Origin: Pleodorina starrii
Taxonomy: Eukaryota; Chlorophyta; Chlorophyceae; Chlamydomonadales; Volvocaceae
Assembly (NCBI GenBank): GCA_030267565.1
Contig: BRXU01000013.1
Coordinates: 1 to 64,000 of the forward strand
Length of the DNA stretch: 64,000 bases
Reading direction: 5' to 3'
Below the pieces are notes generated by a model. That model did not search any database. It saw only the letters and a list, made by a program, of their open reading frames with translations, and was not told where the DNA came from. The position numbers were made by a program, and so were the translations under genes. Below are positions 1 through 9,936 of this stretch, one piece after another. Position 1 is the stretch's first letter. Each line of letters begins with the position of its first letter.

Positions 1-1167
1 GCTGCTCGTGATGCAGCCGCCCGTCGACGATGCCGCGCCGCTGCGGTCACCCTGCCTCGAGCCGCTGGCGCCTGCTGCGGAGGAGAAGGAGGACGAGGAG
101 GAGGACGAGGAGGAGGAGGACGCGGCGGTGGCGGCGGCGGCGGCCGCTGGTGGCGACTGCGGCGGTGGAGGAAGGAGGCGGTGGAGAAGGAGGCGGTGGA
201 GAAGGAGGCGGCGGCGGCGACGGCGACGCCGGCGACTACTGCGACGTCGACGGCGGGGCAGGCTGCGCACTGCTCCCAGGGCGGCGGCGAGGCGGGCTGC
301 GAAGGTCATAGCCGATGCAAACGGCGGGTGGCCGACGTCCCTGCCACCGCCACCCTCTCAAGCGCAAGGCGGACGACGTGGCGGAGGCGGCGACGGCGGC
401 GGCGACGGCGATGGAGACGGCGACGGCGGACGGGCGACGGAGAAAGAGCAGGACGACGCGGTGCAGCTGCGGCAGCGTCGGGCGATGGAGTTGGCGGTGA
501 AGGCCGCGCAGCGTGCCGGCCACAGCTACTTTACACCCGCCCCGCGTTCCCCGGGCCGAACGCGGTGCTGACGTCGTCCTCCGCGGCGGCCACACTGCGC
601 TGCGGGGTTAGGCGTGGCGGGGCGGTGCAGGTGGATGCGGAGGAGGCGGCGGAGGCATGGGTGTGGGCCGCACCGGGCCTCGCTGTGGGCGGTGGGTGGT
701 GCACCCGAGGGGGGCTGTGTGCGCGTGCCGCTTGCGCCCACGGCGGCGGCGGTGGCGGCAGTGGCGGCGGCGGCGGGTTCGGGCGCTGGTGCTGGTGGCG
801 GGGGTGGTGGCGTCGGCGGGGGTGGCGGCGGCTGGAAGCATGTGGATGCTCGTGAACACGCAACGACAGCAGCCGCCGAGGGTACGCAGAAGGAAGCCGT
901 AGCCATGCACATTTGTGACAACGCACGATGCATCAACCCGCTGCACCTGCGGTGGGGGTTTAGGTCGGTTAACGCCGCCCGCGGCGGCGCACGAGTGGCT
1001 GCTGGAGTGCGCGAGTGTGCCTGCCCGTGAACCCGTCACCATCGCCGGGGCCCGCAGAGTCGGCGTGGCTGCCGGGGCTGGCGGCCCGGCCGCAGCGTGA
1101 AGCCGTTCCGCTTGCTGTGGCCTTTGCGGCACCGCCCCCACCGCGCGCCGTCGAGCTGAGCGATTAA
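1..1167 (+). pseudogene. HNH endonuclease-like gene, 3' part, frame-disrupted copy
   Basis: This is a near copy of 36515-37673, the last three fifths of the complete HNH gene, cut by the left window edge. The HNH core (from ATG at 905: HICDNARC, INPLHL, then RSVN) is still readable, but the frame is broken many times. Compared with the intact copy there are one-base insertions near 319 (gcaaacgg for gcaacgg), 543 (gccccgcg for gcccgcg), 606 (cggggtt for cgggtt), 669 (gggccgca for gggcgca) and 1041 (caccatcg for cacctcg). Bases are lost near 985, and short repeats change near 140 and 430. The stop aligns with TAA at 1165-1167. Either this is a decaying pseudogene or the consensus is poor near the contig edge. 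The neighbouring array is clean, which favours real decay, but only reads can tell. Confidence 0.75.
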
Positions 1168-1498
1168 CTGTGCGTGTTTGTGTGATTGTGCGTGTTTGTG
1201 CGAATAATAGTGCGTGTTTGTGCGTGTGTGTACGGTGCAGTTGGGGGCACGCGATATGGGTGGGGCAAGGCGGGGGTACATGGGTGCACGCAGTGCCACA
1301 CACACATCCCCCACTGCCCCGGCTGTTTGGGGGGCTCGGCGACCGGTCAATGCGGGCCGGCGCCCGCGCGCCGCGGTTATTCGGGGTGCTACACAAGTGG
1401 AGAGGGTGGTAGGGCGGCGTGCGGTGCGGTGTGGGGCGCGGAAGGCGCAGAACCGTGGCCGAAACCCCCCGCAATGAGTACTCCCTAAAAACCCTAAG
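1168..1498. other. Spacer between HNH gene copy and array 1
   Basis: No gene is seen. The stretch starts with an imperfect repeat of TGTGCGTGTTTGTG, followed by GC-rich unique sequence that matches 37674-38004 with a few differences. It ends in the telomere-like motif directly before the first array unit. It probably holds the 3' untranslated region of the HNH gene. Confidence 0.6.
1484..1498. repeat. Telomere-like motif at left edge of array 1
   Basis: CCCTAAAAACCCTAA resembles two units of plant/algal telomere repeat in the C-rich orientation (CCCTAAA or CCCTAAAA). It lies one or two bases before the array starts (TTCCATAGCC at 1499). The identical motif is at 37989-38003, before array 2. 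It is too short to be a functional telomere. Confidence 0.4.
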
Positions 1499-1658
1499 TT
1501 CCATAGCCGACAGCGAGGTCGCAGGCGAGGCACCGCCAGAGGCGAGAAACCAGCTGTAGACTGATCCGCGCGGGCTGTGTTGGCGCGTCCGGGATGTTTG
1601 ACGAGGGCGGGGGGCGATTACGGCAGCTGCGGCAGAGGCAGTGGTGCGGTGCAGCTGC

Positions 1659-1686
1659 GTGTGTGTGTGTGTGTATATGTGTGTAT
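1659..1686. repeat. (GT)n microsatellite
   Basis: GT run interrupted by TATAT. Its length varies between units (longest near 38165 in unit A, longer near 12643 in unit 2), and it accounts for most of the length difference between units 1 and 2. Confidence 0.9.
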
Positions 1687-1883
1687 GGCACGTGCCGCGC
1701 CTACGGTACGGTCGTCTGATCGGTGGCGTCTGCAGTGTGTGTGTCAGCACGCACCGCCCAACGGGCCCAGTCTGGCTGGGGTCCAGCAAGGCAACCTGAC
1801 TCGTCCGGTGGAACGGCATCTTCAGCGCTCAGGCGTCGGTCCTTGGGACCGATTGCCGGTCAGTGTGAAAAGCGATCGGCAGT

Positions 1884-1914
1884 GACGGACGGACGGACGG
1901 ATGGACGGACGGAC
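1884..1914. repeat. (GGAC)n microsatellite
   Basis: About seven GGAC units with one GGAT variant. Present at the same place in every unit. Confidence 0.9.
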
Positions 1915-4013
1915 CCGCACAATCTGTTGAGGGGGCGGTTGCACAGCGCCGTCTACCGGGTATGGGTGAGCGCGCACGCAAAGAGGAAGAGGCAGCGCAG
2001 GCGTCAGGATTTCATTACGTGTGTTGATGTTTGCTGTGCATGTGTGGTGTGGAGTCATGTGGTGTTCGTCCGGGCCCCCACTCCCCGGATAGCCCCCAAT
2101 CCCGAGGGCCGTTTGAAGCTTTTTCGATGGCCTCGATACGCATTAATGGGTTTGACAAACATTAGTTTGTAGGTGCGTGGGGAGCATGCGGAACACGCCG
2201 GATGCCCGTTGGCTGTGTACGGCCCTGCCGTACGCATCAACGACTTTCAAACCGTATCCGCTCCTGGAAAATACAAATACACGCGAGTACACAGAAATCC
2301 TGCAGGAGGTTGTTGGCAACGCTGCGCTTCCAGTTCCGGTCAAGGGCGCCTGACGCGCCCGGACGCGGAGGGCACACCCCCCAGCACTGACCGCCGCAAG
2401 TCGACCCATCTGCCCTGCCCGCCGTCTCCGTCCCCCCGCTGCGGTATCGTCTTTGTATCCCCTGCCCGCCGGTACCGATCGGGTGCCGAGACGGAAAGGA
2501 CGCATAACCCGTATTGCACACATCCAGCAACGCTGAAAAATGCAAGCATACGGCAACTTCATGACATTTGAGTCATAACGGCTTTAACGAACCCACCAAC
2601 CAATTCATCGCGCGTGTGGGCGCACAATACGCGCCGCCCGCCTGCCGCGCTGCCGACTGCCCAACTGCTCATTTTGCGCCACTTCCGCTGCATCACCCCC
2701 GATCCTTGACTGGACACGCACACCTGCTCCTGCCCCTGCCACCTGCTCCTGCTCCGCACACCCACACCCACATCCGCCCGCCGTTGGGCTCGGGCCACGA
2801 ACGCACAGCGACGTCCACCGCCTGCTGCTCTGCGTCCAAACACACTGCTGCCTCTGCATGCTGCCTGCTGCCTGGCCTGCTGCCTGGCGCGCTACCTTCG
2901 CCGCTTCACCCCCAAAGGGCCCAAAGGCCCGCGGGGGGCTGCTGCTGCTGCTTCGGTGAGATTGACCGCGACGGAAGCGCGTCACCTCCCATGAGCACCT
3001 AGCCCGTAGTGGCTGGGTCTTTCCTTTTCTGTTCGTTTGTATGGGGGGTTGGGGGCACGAACCCCCCCACCCACGTAACACCCGCCCCTTCCCCGTGCGC
3101 TGCCCTTCACTGGCACTTCTTGCCCGGCATCACCCCTGCCATCTTGCCATCGCGGGGTACCCCTCATGCATGTGGGTACCTCGCGCAGCCGGTGCGGTGG
3201 GGAGCCAACACGTTGGCCCGCCCCCGGTCTGCATCCCCTTCCTCCTCCCCCACCCCCTTGCACCTCTCCGTCTGGTTTCCCTCCCTCCCTCCTCCCGCCC
3301 CGCCGATTCCTTCGCCCGACCCGCCCTGCCCCGTGCCACCTTCGCCAGTCGACATCGCGTCACCTCTGCCCCCTCCCATCCTGCCGTCGTTCTCCCCTCG
3401 CTTCGTCCTCGCCCATTCCCCCTTTGCCTCCTCGTCCTCCCTCCCTGCCCCGCGATCCGTTCCACTCGCCTCCAGCCGCTGTCCCTTCGCCGTTCTCCTT
3501 GTCGTTGTCCCTGCATTTCTCTTTCCCTCTGCCCTTTCTTCTCTGCCGTTCGCCGCCCTGCCGTCGTACTTTTTGCCCTTCCGTATCCCTTTCTTGTTCG
3601 CGCCGCTCCCCCACCCCGCCCTCTTTTGCGCTGCGTCGCCGCCCCAGCTCGTTCGTGGGTTTCCGTGTGTGTTCTTGCCTCGCTTGCCTGCCTGTTCGCT
3701 CCTTGCCTCGCTGACATTGCCGTTTAACATTGCTCTTACTCACACCCTTCCTTCGCCTCTTCCCGATTCCTTTCCTCCACTGAGCGCAGGTGAGTAAGCC
3801 ATCCTTCCTTTTGTGCTGTCCGGGCTGTGCGTCCGTGTTGGTCTTGTGCTGTCGTGTGCCGGTCTGTTTGGGGTTGGTCGGCGGCGACGCGGCCGCGCGC
3901 TGGTAACTGCGCTGCTTTCCCCGGGCCGTTCTAATTACCCACCCACACCCACACACGTCCGATAAGCGCCGTAATTTCACGACGGCGCACTTGGTCCTCG
4001 TGTCCCTTCCGAA

Positions 4014-4080
4014 CGTGAATACGGCTGATGCTTTATACGGCAGCTTCACGTGAATACGGCTGATGCCTAGTACGGCAGCT
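4014..4080. repeat. 35-bp direct repeat, two copies, downstream of minus-strand gene
   Basis: CGTGAATACGGCTGATGC followed by a four-base variable core (TTTA or CTAG) and TACGGCAGCT occurs twice with a 35-bp period. GTGAA at the start and TTCAC at the end of the first copy could pair. It lies about 250 bp beyond the stop codon of the minus-strand gene, so it may sit in its 3' region. Conserved in all six units. Confidence 0.7.
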
Positions 4081-4126
4081 AAACTATTTCATTCACGCGG
4101 TCGGACTCCTCGGTCAACTCAAGATG

Positions 4127-4164
4127 AACACAACAACAACAACAACAATAATAATAACAACAAC
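4127..4164. repeat. (AAC)n/(AAT)n microsatellite
   Basis: AAC triplets flank AAT triplets. Unit B (near 51615) has one AAC fewer. Confidence 0.9.
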
Positions 4165-4333
4165 CCGGTCGTACTTCGTACGGTACACGGGTCGCCGTAA
4201 CCCGCACCGCACCTCCGCCAGCCACCGCCGCCAAAGCCACCGCCGCCAAAGCCGTCGTCGCCGCCGCCCGCGGCCGCGCTCGTAACAGCCGCCCCCGCCC
4301 TCCGTCCCCCGCCCCCCCGCTTCCATCACCCGG

Positions 4334-6009
4334 TCACGCGGCGCGCATCGCCTTCTCCCGCCACTGCTTGCTCTGTCGCTTCTCCGCCGCCTGATGCACC
4401 CGGTCCGAAACCTCCGGCCGCACCGTATCCCAGGGCCGCTCCGGCGCGCACTCCTGCACCATAAACTCCAGCGTGACGCCCTCCCGCAGACCCACCGCGC
4501 CGCGCCCCTGCGGCCCCCCCAGCAGCCGCTCAGCTTCCCGCATCGCCTGCATGAACACCGCCGACGTCGCCCGCGCCCCTTCCCGGACAAAACAGAGGTC
4601 CCTGCCCGCGTCCAGCATTTCCCGCCGGGCCTGGAGCGGCGGTAGGAGGGTGCAGAGGGCGAGGGGTGAGCCGGACGAAGTGGCGGAACCCCCTCACACA
4701 CCAGCCACAGTGGATAACCCCCATGCACCAGCCACCAGCCACCACATACACACACCAAGGAACGGATGTAGGGGAGGCGGAGGGGGGGGGGTAATCGTTG
4801 GTTTGGGGCTCGAAGAGATGCCTGCTCCAGCCCCGGAGACGGGCCGTGGCGGGACCGCGGCCGTCGGCTGTCGTTTGGAAGTGGGCGTCCGTAAGAGCGG
4901 CGGTGGGCCCATGGACGGTTCAATACTAGCGGAGATACCTACCTACCAGCCCTCCCTACCAGCCCTACCTACCAGCTGTCAGAACACGCGGCTCGCTCCC
5001 CTGTGTGTGTGCTCCGCTGCTTGCCTGCCGGCGCTGTGTGCGCCCTGGGTGGACTGGAGGAAGCGCCCCATTGGATGGAGGAGGAGGAGGACGGCGGCTC
5101 CGACGTCAGCACCGGCGGTTGCGGTCTCAGCAGCTGCCCCCGCAGCGCCTGCACGGTGAGCCAGCTGCTGGACGGCCGGTCCAGCGCCTCCAGCAGCTGA
5201 ATCAAGCTGTGGAAGGCCTGTCGAGCGGGTGGAGGAGGAGGGGGAGGAGGAGGGGGAGGGGGAGGGGAGTAACCCGAAGATGATACCGCAGCGGAGGGAC
5301 GTGGGCGACCGAATATTAACTCAGCGGGTGGTGGAGGTAAGAGGAGGCCACATCCGGTTACGGTCTGATATAAGATGTGAAGGAGCCGGGTGACAGCGGA
5401 CAGAGGGCCCCAGAGGAACACGCTGGGCGGCGCGCTGGGCAGCGTGGCGGGGGGAGGGTTAGAGGGGAAGGGATGGAAGTGCAGCGTCGGCGGGGGTAAG
5501 GCTGTGGGCGTGCGCCGCACCGTCCGTGCGTCCGTGAGTCGGTTCGTGGGAGGAGGGAGGAGGGAGAGCGGCGACACGAACTCTGACTCAGACGGGAGGG
5601 GCAGCAGCGGCAGGCCGCGACTGCACGCGTGTGGTGGACCGCGGGGACAACCAACGAACCAACCAACCAACGGAACCACCAACCGCTGAAAACTACCTAC
5701 CCACGCACCCACCCGTCGCGCGACCTCGGCGTCCGCCTCGGCCCGCAGCAGCAGCTTCCGCTGCCTCCTCGCTGTCTCCGCATCATCCTGACCCCCTGCA
5801 GGAAGCTGCTGTTGCTGTTGCTGTAGTTGCTGTTGCTGCCCTGGAGTCGGAGTAGGAGTCGGAGCAGGTGGGGGTGGGGCCGGGGAGGGAAACACAGTCC
5901 GCAGGGGCAAGAAGTACCGATCAACCAAGTAATGACGGACGATGGTGGCTGCTTTGTTCGGTTGGTCCAAGTGTGGGCCATCGAGGAACCGTCTCTGTCC
6001 GTCCATCAC
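4334..6009 (-). CDS. Minus-strand gene of unknown function, three exons (unit 1)
   Basis: Unrecognised protein. Proposed exons: 6009-5713 (ATG at 6009, 99 codons), 5217-5113 (35 codons) and 4630-4334 (98 codons plus TGA). Joins are in phase 0: donor CGG|GTGGGT, acceptor CTCGACAG|GCC, a weak donor CCG|GTGCTG, and acceptor CCGCTCCAG|GCC after a pyrimidine tract. The model gives about 232 aa: a conserved-looking start (IVRHYLVDRYFLPLR, residues 24-38), a Pro/Thr stretch, a glutamine run, a charged helical segment (ETARRQRKLLLRAEADAEVARR region split by the exon end), a leucine-rich helix (FHSLIQLLEALDR), and a charged C-terminal domain with FMQAMREAERLLGG and AAEKRQSKQWREKAMRAA. No signal peptide or membrane segment is seen. 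The second exon could run further (open to 4969) if another donor is used. It is head to head with the ankyrin gene. Confidence 0.55.
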
Positions 6010-6444
6010 TCAACCTGGCGCCTCGCTCAAAGCTTGCCCGAAAGAAGGAATTCCTAGAAGATGCCCTGGTCATTCTATTTTCCGTGTGCTTATTTTCCGT
6101 GAGGACGAAACCGCGTACTAGAACGAGAAGGTAGCAACGAGGCCGACTGCCTGCGAGTTGATATACGCCGCAATAAGTATCGCTGAACCGCCAAACAAAC
6201 ACGAAAAGGCGAGAAAACAACGGGGAACAATGCTGCGGGGAGCTGGTGTCGTACTTTCATCACTTTCAGGGTGACCAATGTACGGCGCATGGTTTACAAG
6301 GTTTACGGCGCAGCTCTCTTCTTGTACGTATGCCTTGATTGAATTTTCAGACGGTGCATACTTTCCAAAGCATGCAATGTGCAAGTTGTAAGATGCCTGC
6401 GTCAGGACTCTAGGTAGCTGAAGATTCCTGCGTCAGGACTCTAG
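6010..6444. promoter_or_regulatory. Shared promoter region of the divergent gene pair (unit 1)
   Basis: The 435 bp between the minus-strand start codon and the first ankyrin exon are visibly less GC-rich than the flanks, as expected for a promoter. They may also hold the 5' exon(s) of the ankyrin gene: TTGATTGAATTTTCAG (6335-6350) looks like a branch point plus acceptor. A 24-25 base direct repeat with a 31-bp period (starting 6396 and 6427: CCTGCGTCAGGACTCTAGG) directly precedes the ankyrin exon. No start codon was assigned with certainty. A hydrophobic 88-residue open frame runs on the minus strand at 6118-6384 but has no other support. Confidence 0.35.
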
Positions 6445-6453
6445 GCAGCTGAG
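6396..6453. repeat. Tandem repeat over the ankyrin exon acceptor
   Basis: CCTGCGTCAGGACTCTAGGNAGCTGA occurs twice, 31 bp apart. The second CTCTAG is a candidate splice acceptor for the first ankyrin exon (exon start 6445; the in-frame TAG at 6442 rules out reading through). The duplication therefore supplies two equivalent acceptors. The same is seen in all five complete promoters. Confidence 0.6.
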
Positions 6454-9400
6454 GCAGCCGGATACGAGGGACAGCCGTTGCACATAGCAGCGGCCGTCGG
6501 CCATGTCGAGGTGCGCTGTGTTGGGCAAACCGCCCCCGTGGACGGCAGCCATGCCCCCCATTCGCCCCATCAGCCTGACAGCTTCCCTGCTCCTCCTCAC
6601 AAACCACACGTGCAGCTTAATGCTGCCCCAAACCCAACCCGCCTCTCCATTCCTTCGCTGCGGTACCCGGCTTTTTCTTGACCCGGCTCTCCATTTCCCT
6701 CCACTTCTCGTGCCGGCCTGCAGCGTGTTTCGGAGCTGGTCAACGGCCGGTCCAGCTTGGGGATCACCCCGCTGATTTTGGCGGCGGAGAAGGACGCGGC
6801 GGATGCGGTCAGGTACCTGCTCTCCGTGGGTGAGTGGCTGGTTGGAATCCGGGTGGGGGTCCGGCGGGGGGGAGGCGGCGGGTGTTGGGGTATCGGGTGT
6901 GTTCGGTTGAGCTTGGAGAGGAGGGCATGCGTGCAGTAGTGCCTGAACGGGGTCTCCTTGGCCCACGGAGAGCGGTACCGGTCCTGGAGATGACGATGAG
7001 ACCGCACCCCGCAACCCGCAGGCGCTGATCCCTGGCTGGGCGACCACGAGGGCCGCATCCCGGCCCACCACGCGGCCAAGGCGGGGGCCATCCGGGCGCT
7101 GCAGATGGGGGCTGAGGGGCGCAGGGGCCGGTGGACCGGGGCTGGGACAGGGAAGGGCAGGGAGGACTTCAGGGGCCGGTCCAGGGAGGGGGTGCGTGGG
7201 GGAGCCGGACTCCCCGGCCCTTCCCCACCTACCGCAGCCTCCCAGCCCACACCAGCCACCAGGGCTGTCACTGTCGCTATGGCGGGCACCAACCACTCCC
7301 TCACCCCTTGCCTCCCTCCCGCCCTCCCTCGCGAAGTGAAGCGCCTCTCCCCCGTCGGTCGGTCCCCCCCGTCACGCCCCGCCGATGCCACCCAAGGCTC
7401 CTGTCGCCCCGGCGTCTCCCTCGTTATCCCCCTGCCCCCTCTACATCTCTGGCCGCAAGGTTCGTCTACGCCACGTGGGCCAACCGCCAGTCCGCCATGA
7501 TGGTGCTCATCGGCTTGGACGCAAACTTCATCACCAGATCGGCCGGTGGCGGCAACGGCGGCGGCAGCAATGGCGGCGGCAGCAACAGCGGTGGCTGCAG
7601 CGGTGACTGCATCATCATCGCCGTTCTCGTCCCAAGGTGTGCAGATGTCGTCCGCGCCGGCATCGCCGTCTCCGGAGAAGGCGGCAGTGGTTGGGTCCAC
7701 GGCGATATGCGGCGCCAGCGTCGCGCCGGCGTCGAGCATCGGCGTAGGGGCAACGGCGAGCCTTCTTCCAGCGGCTGCCGCCGTGTCCGCGACCACCACC
7801 GCCGCCGCTCCACGAACCCTTGTGGCCGCCAGCACCAGCACCACCAACGCCGCCGCGATGGAGGGAATGCCCTTTGGCGATTTACACGCGTCAGACTCGC
7901 CCGGGAAGGCGGCGGCGGCGGGTTTGGCGTCGCCGCTGCCGCGGCAGAGGGCTCAGACGCCTTCGGATGGCGGCGGTAGCCGTGGCAGCGGCAGCGGTAG
8001 CGGTAGCGAGGCAGGCGCGACCCATGGGTCCTTCCCACAAGGCCACATGACCCCCGAGGAGCTGCAGCGGCGGAAGGCCAGGGAGGAGAAGCGCGCTCAG
8101 CGGCGGCTGATGTTCAGTCCAGACGGGGAGGTGCTCAAGTCGTCGCCAACGCCGCCGCGGCGGCCTGCCGTGGTACCCCAGATCAGCGCCTGGCGCCAGG
8201 AGACTTTGGCTCCGCTGCTGTGGCAGCGGCTCCGGAACCGCCGCCGGTGCCTGCGGCTGACCCGGCGTCAGCGGTGGCGTATGTGGCGGCAAGCGCAGGT
8301 GACGTCTGACGTGCCGCCGCCGCTTCCCAGTCGTCCGACGAGATGGGACGCCAGCAATGCCGCTGCCGCTGGTGGTGCTGGCGGCGGCGGCGTCGCCGCG
8401 GAGCGCTTGGCGTCGGACTTGGCGGCGGCGTCGGACTTGGCGGCGGCGGCGGCGGCAGTCATGCAGGAATTTGCTGACGCCTTGGCCGCTGCACGTAGCC
8501 GGGCGTCCGCCGCTACCGCACTGCGCAGCGACCCGGGCGGCGCTGCCGCTGTTGCTGTTGCTGTTGCTGCTGCTGAGGCTGAGGCTGAAGCTGAGGCTGA
8601 AGCTGCTGACGCTGCACCGGGCGCGGCAGCGGCGGTCGGCGCCTCCCAGCCCTTCCTTCCGCCACCTCCACCGCCCCCGGCACCACCGCCACCGCCAATG
8701 CACGACGGGGCATCCATTCTTCAGCAGCAGCAGTCGGGCGACGAGCGCACCCGGCTGGACGAGGCAACGCGTTTCGGCGGCGTCCTGCAGCGGCCGGGGC
8801 TGCTGGCGGCGCATCCGGGCAGCTGGGAGGGGCTGCTGATGCGGGCGGAGGAGGAGAGGGCGAGGAGTCATGGGGGCCTAGAAGCTTCGGCTGCTGTCGA
8901 GGTGGGGCAGGGTGAGGTTGGTTTGGCGCCCAGCGGCGCGGTTCGGTTGAGCGCCGGGGGCGGGGCGGGGCGGGACGGGGCGGGGGGTTGGGGGACCAGC
9001 ACGATTGCACGGGAGTGGGTAAGGGCGGCTGGCGACTGGGCGGGGCGGGGCGGGGCGGGGCTGGTTCACCTACCATCCAACCAAATCCCATCGCCCTCTG
9101 ATTGCCCGACGATGATCGCCCTCCGCCTTCCCGCCCTACACTTGATCGACCGCAAATCTTTCCTCCCTCCCTCCCTCCCTCCCTCCCTCCTCGTCCCGCG
9201 CCCTCGCCCCGCGCCTCTCCCGCAGACCGCACAACTCGCGCTGATGGGCCTGGCGTCGCTGAAGGGGCAGGAGATGCCGATGCAGCTCTTTGGATTGCCG
9301 TACTGCATCATGACCGACCGGCGTGGTGCTGTACCGGGAGCTCTCGGTAAGACTGCCGTACGCACGCCGTACATACATACGTACATACATACATACATAC

Positions 9401-9899
9401 ACAGACGTGGCCTCTCGCGCCGCAGCTTTAGGAATCATGGGCCCAGTGCCCCTCCGCCACATTCCAGTCCACTCCACTCCACTCCACTCTGTTCCTCGGG
9501 AGGGCCCACCGTGCTGTCGCCTCGTCCACAGCGCCCCCCAGCTGCACCCGGGACCCCCCCTGGACCCCCCTGGAACCCCTCCACGCCCCCGCCGCCTCCC
9601 ACGCCCGCAGTGACTCATTCATCTATAAAGGAGCAGATCACTCCCTGAACCCCCCACTCCCTGAACCCCCCACTCCCTGAACTCCCACTCCCTGAACTCC
9701 CACTCCCGCCGCCGCTCCCGCCTGTAGGAAGTTGGATGCGCGGGAGCTCCGGCCCCGCCCCTCCCACCCCTGGTGGCTGCCAACCTGCTGTTGCGCTGGC
9801 TGCACTTCGTCCCGCGGTTCTGGCTGCTGGTGCCTGAGGAGGGCTGGCTGGGCGCCAACGTGGCGCGGCAGAGGACAGCAGCGGCAGAGGACAGCAGCA

Positions 9900-9936
<37 letters not shown>

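Larger units (their letters stand above)
1499..4333. other. Unit spacer, no convincing gene
   Basis: This 2.8-kb stretch lies downstream of the minus-strand gene. It contains a GT microsatellite, a GGAC run, a 7-bp-stem hairpin (GTACGGC-CCT-GCCGTAC, 2217-2233), a CCTGCT-rich part (2720-2960), a long C/T-rich plus strand (3060-3790) and a 35-bp direct repeat (4014-4080). The string GCAGGTGAGT at 3786-3795 looks like a splice donor, so a non-coding or 5' exon cannot be excluded. Open frames here have simple, composition-driven translations. Equivalent spacers are 12301-15317, 23285-26299, 38005-40845, 48809-51820 and 59788-62802. Confidence 0.55.

Noticed and set aside
1484..1498. A true telomere or chromosome end
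   Set aside because: Only two imperfect repeat units are present and unique sequence lies on both sides.
3009..3797. Long open frames on both strands in the C/T-rich spacer (up to 262 codons)
   Set aside because: Translations are Pro/Ser/Leu-rich or Arg/Gly-rich in three overlapping frames, as expected from skewed composition. No domain or start context supports them. Only the GCAGGTGAGT string hints at an exon end.
6118..6384. 88-codon minus-strand frame with a hydrophobic C-terminus
   Set aside because: It lies in the divergent promoter and has no family match. The one variable base there changes Asn to Lys in units 2 and B. It remains a weak candidate.
7546..9648. Reading the 700-codon frame as one exon or one protein
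   Set aside because: It runs through a CCCT microsatellite, an ACAT run and clear splice signals (GAG|GTGGGG at 8902, CCCGCAG at 9225, CG|GTAAGA at 9347), so only parts of it are taken as exon.
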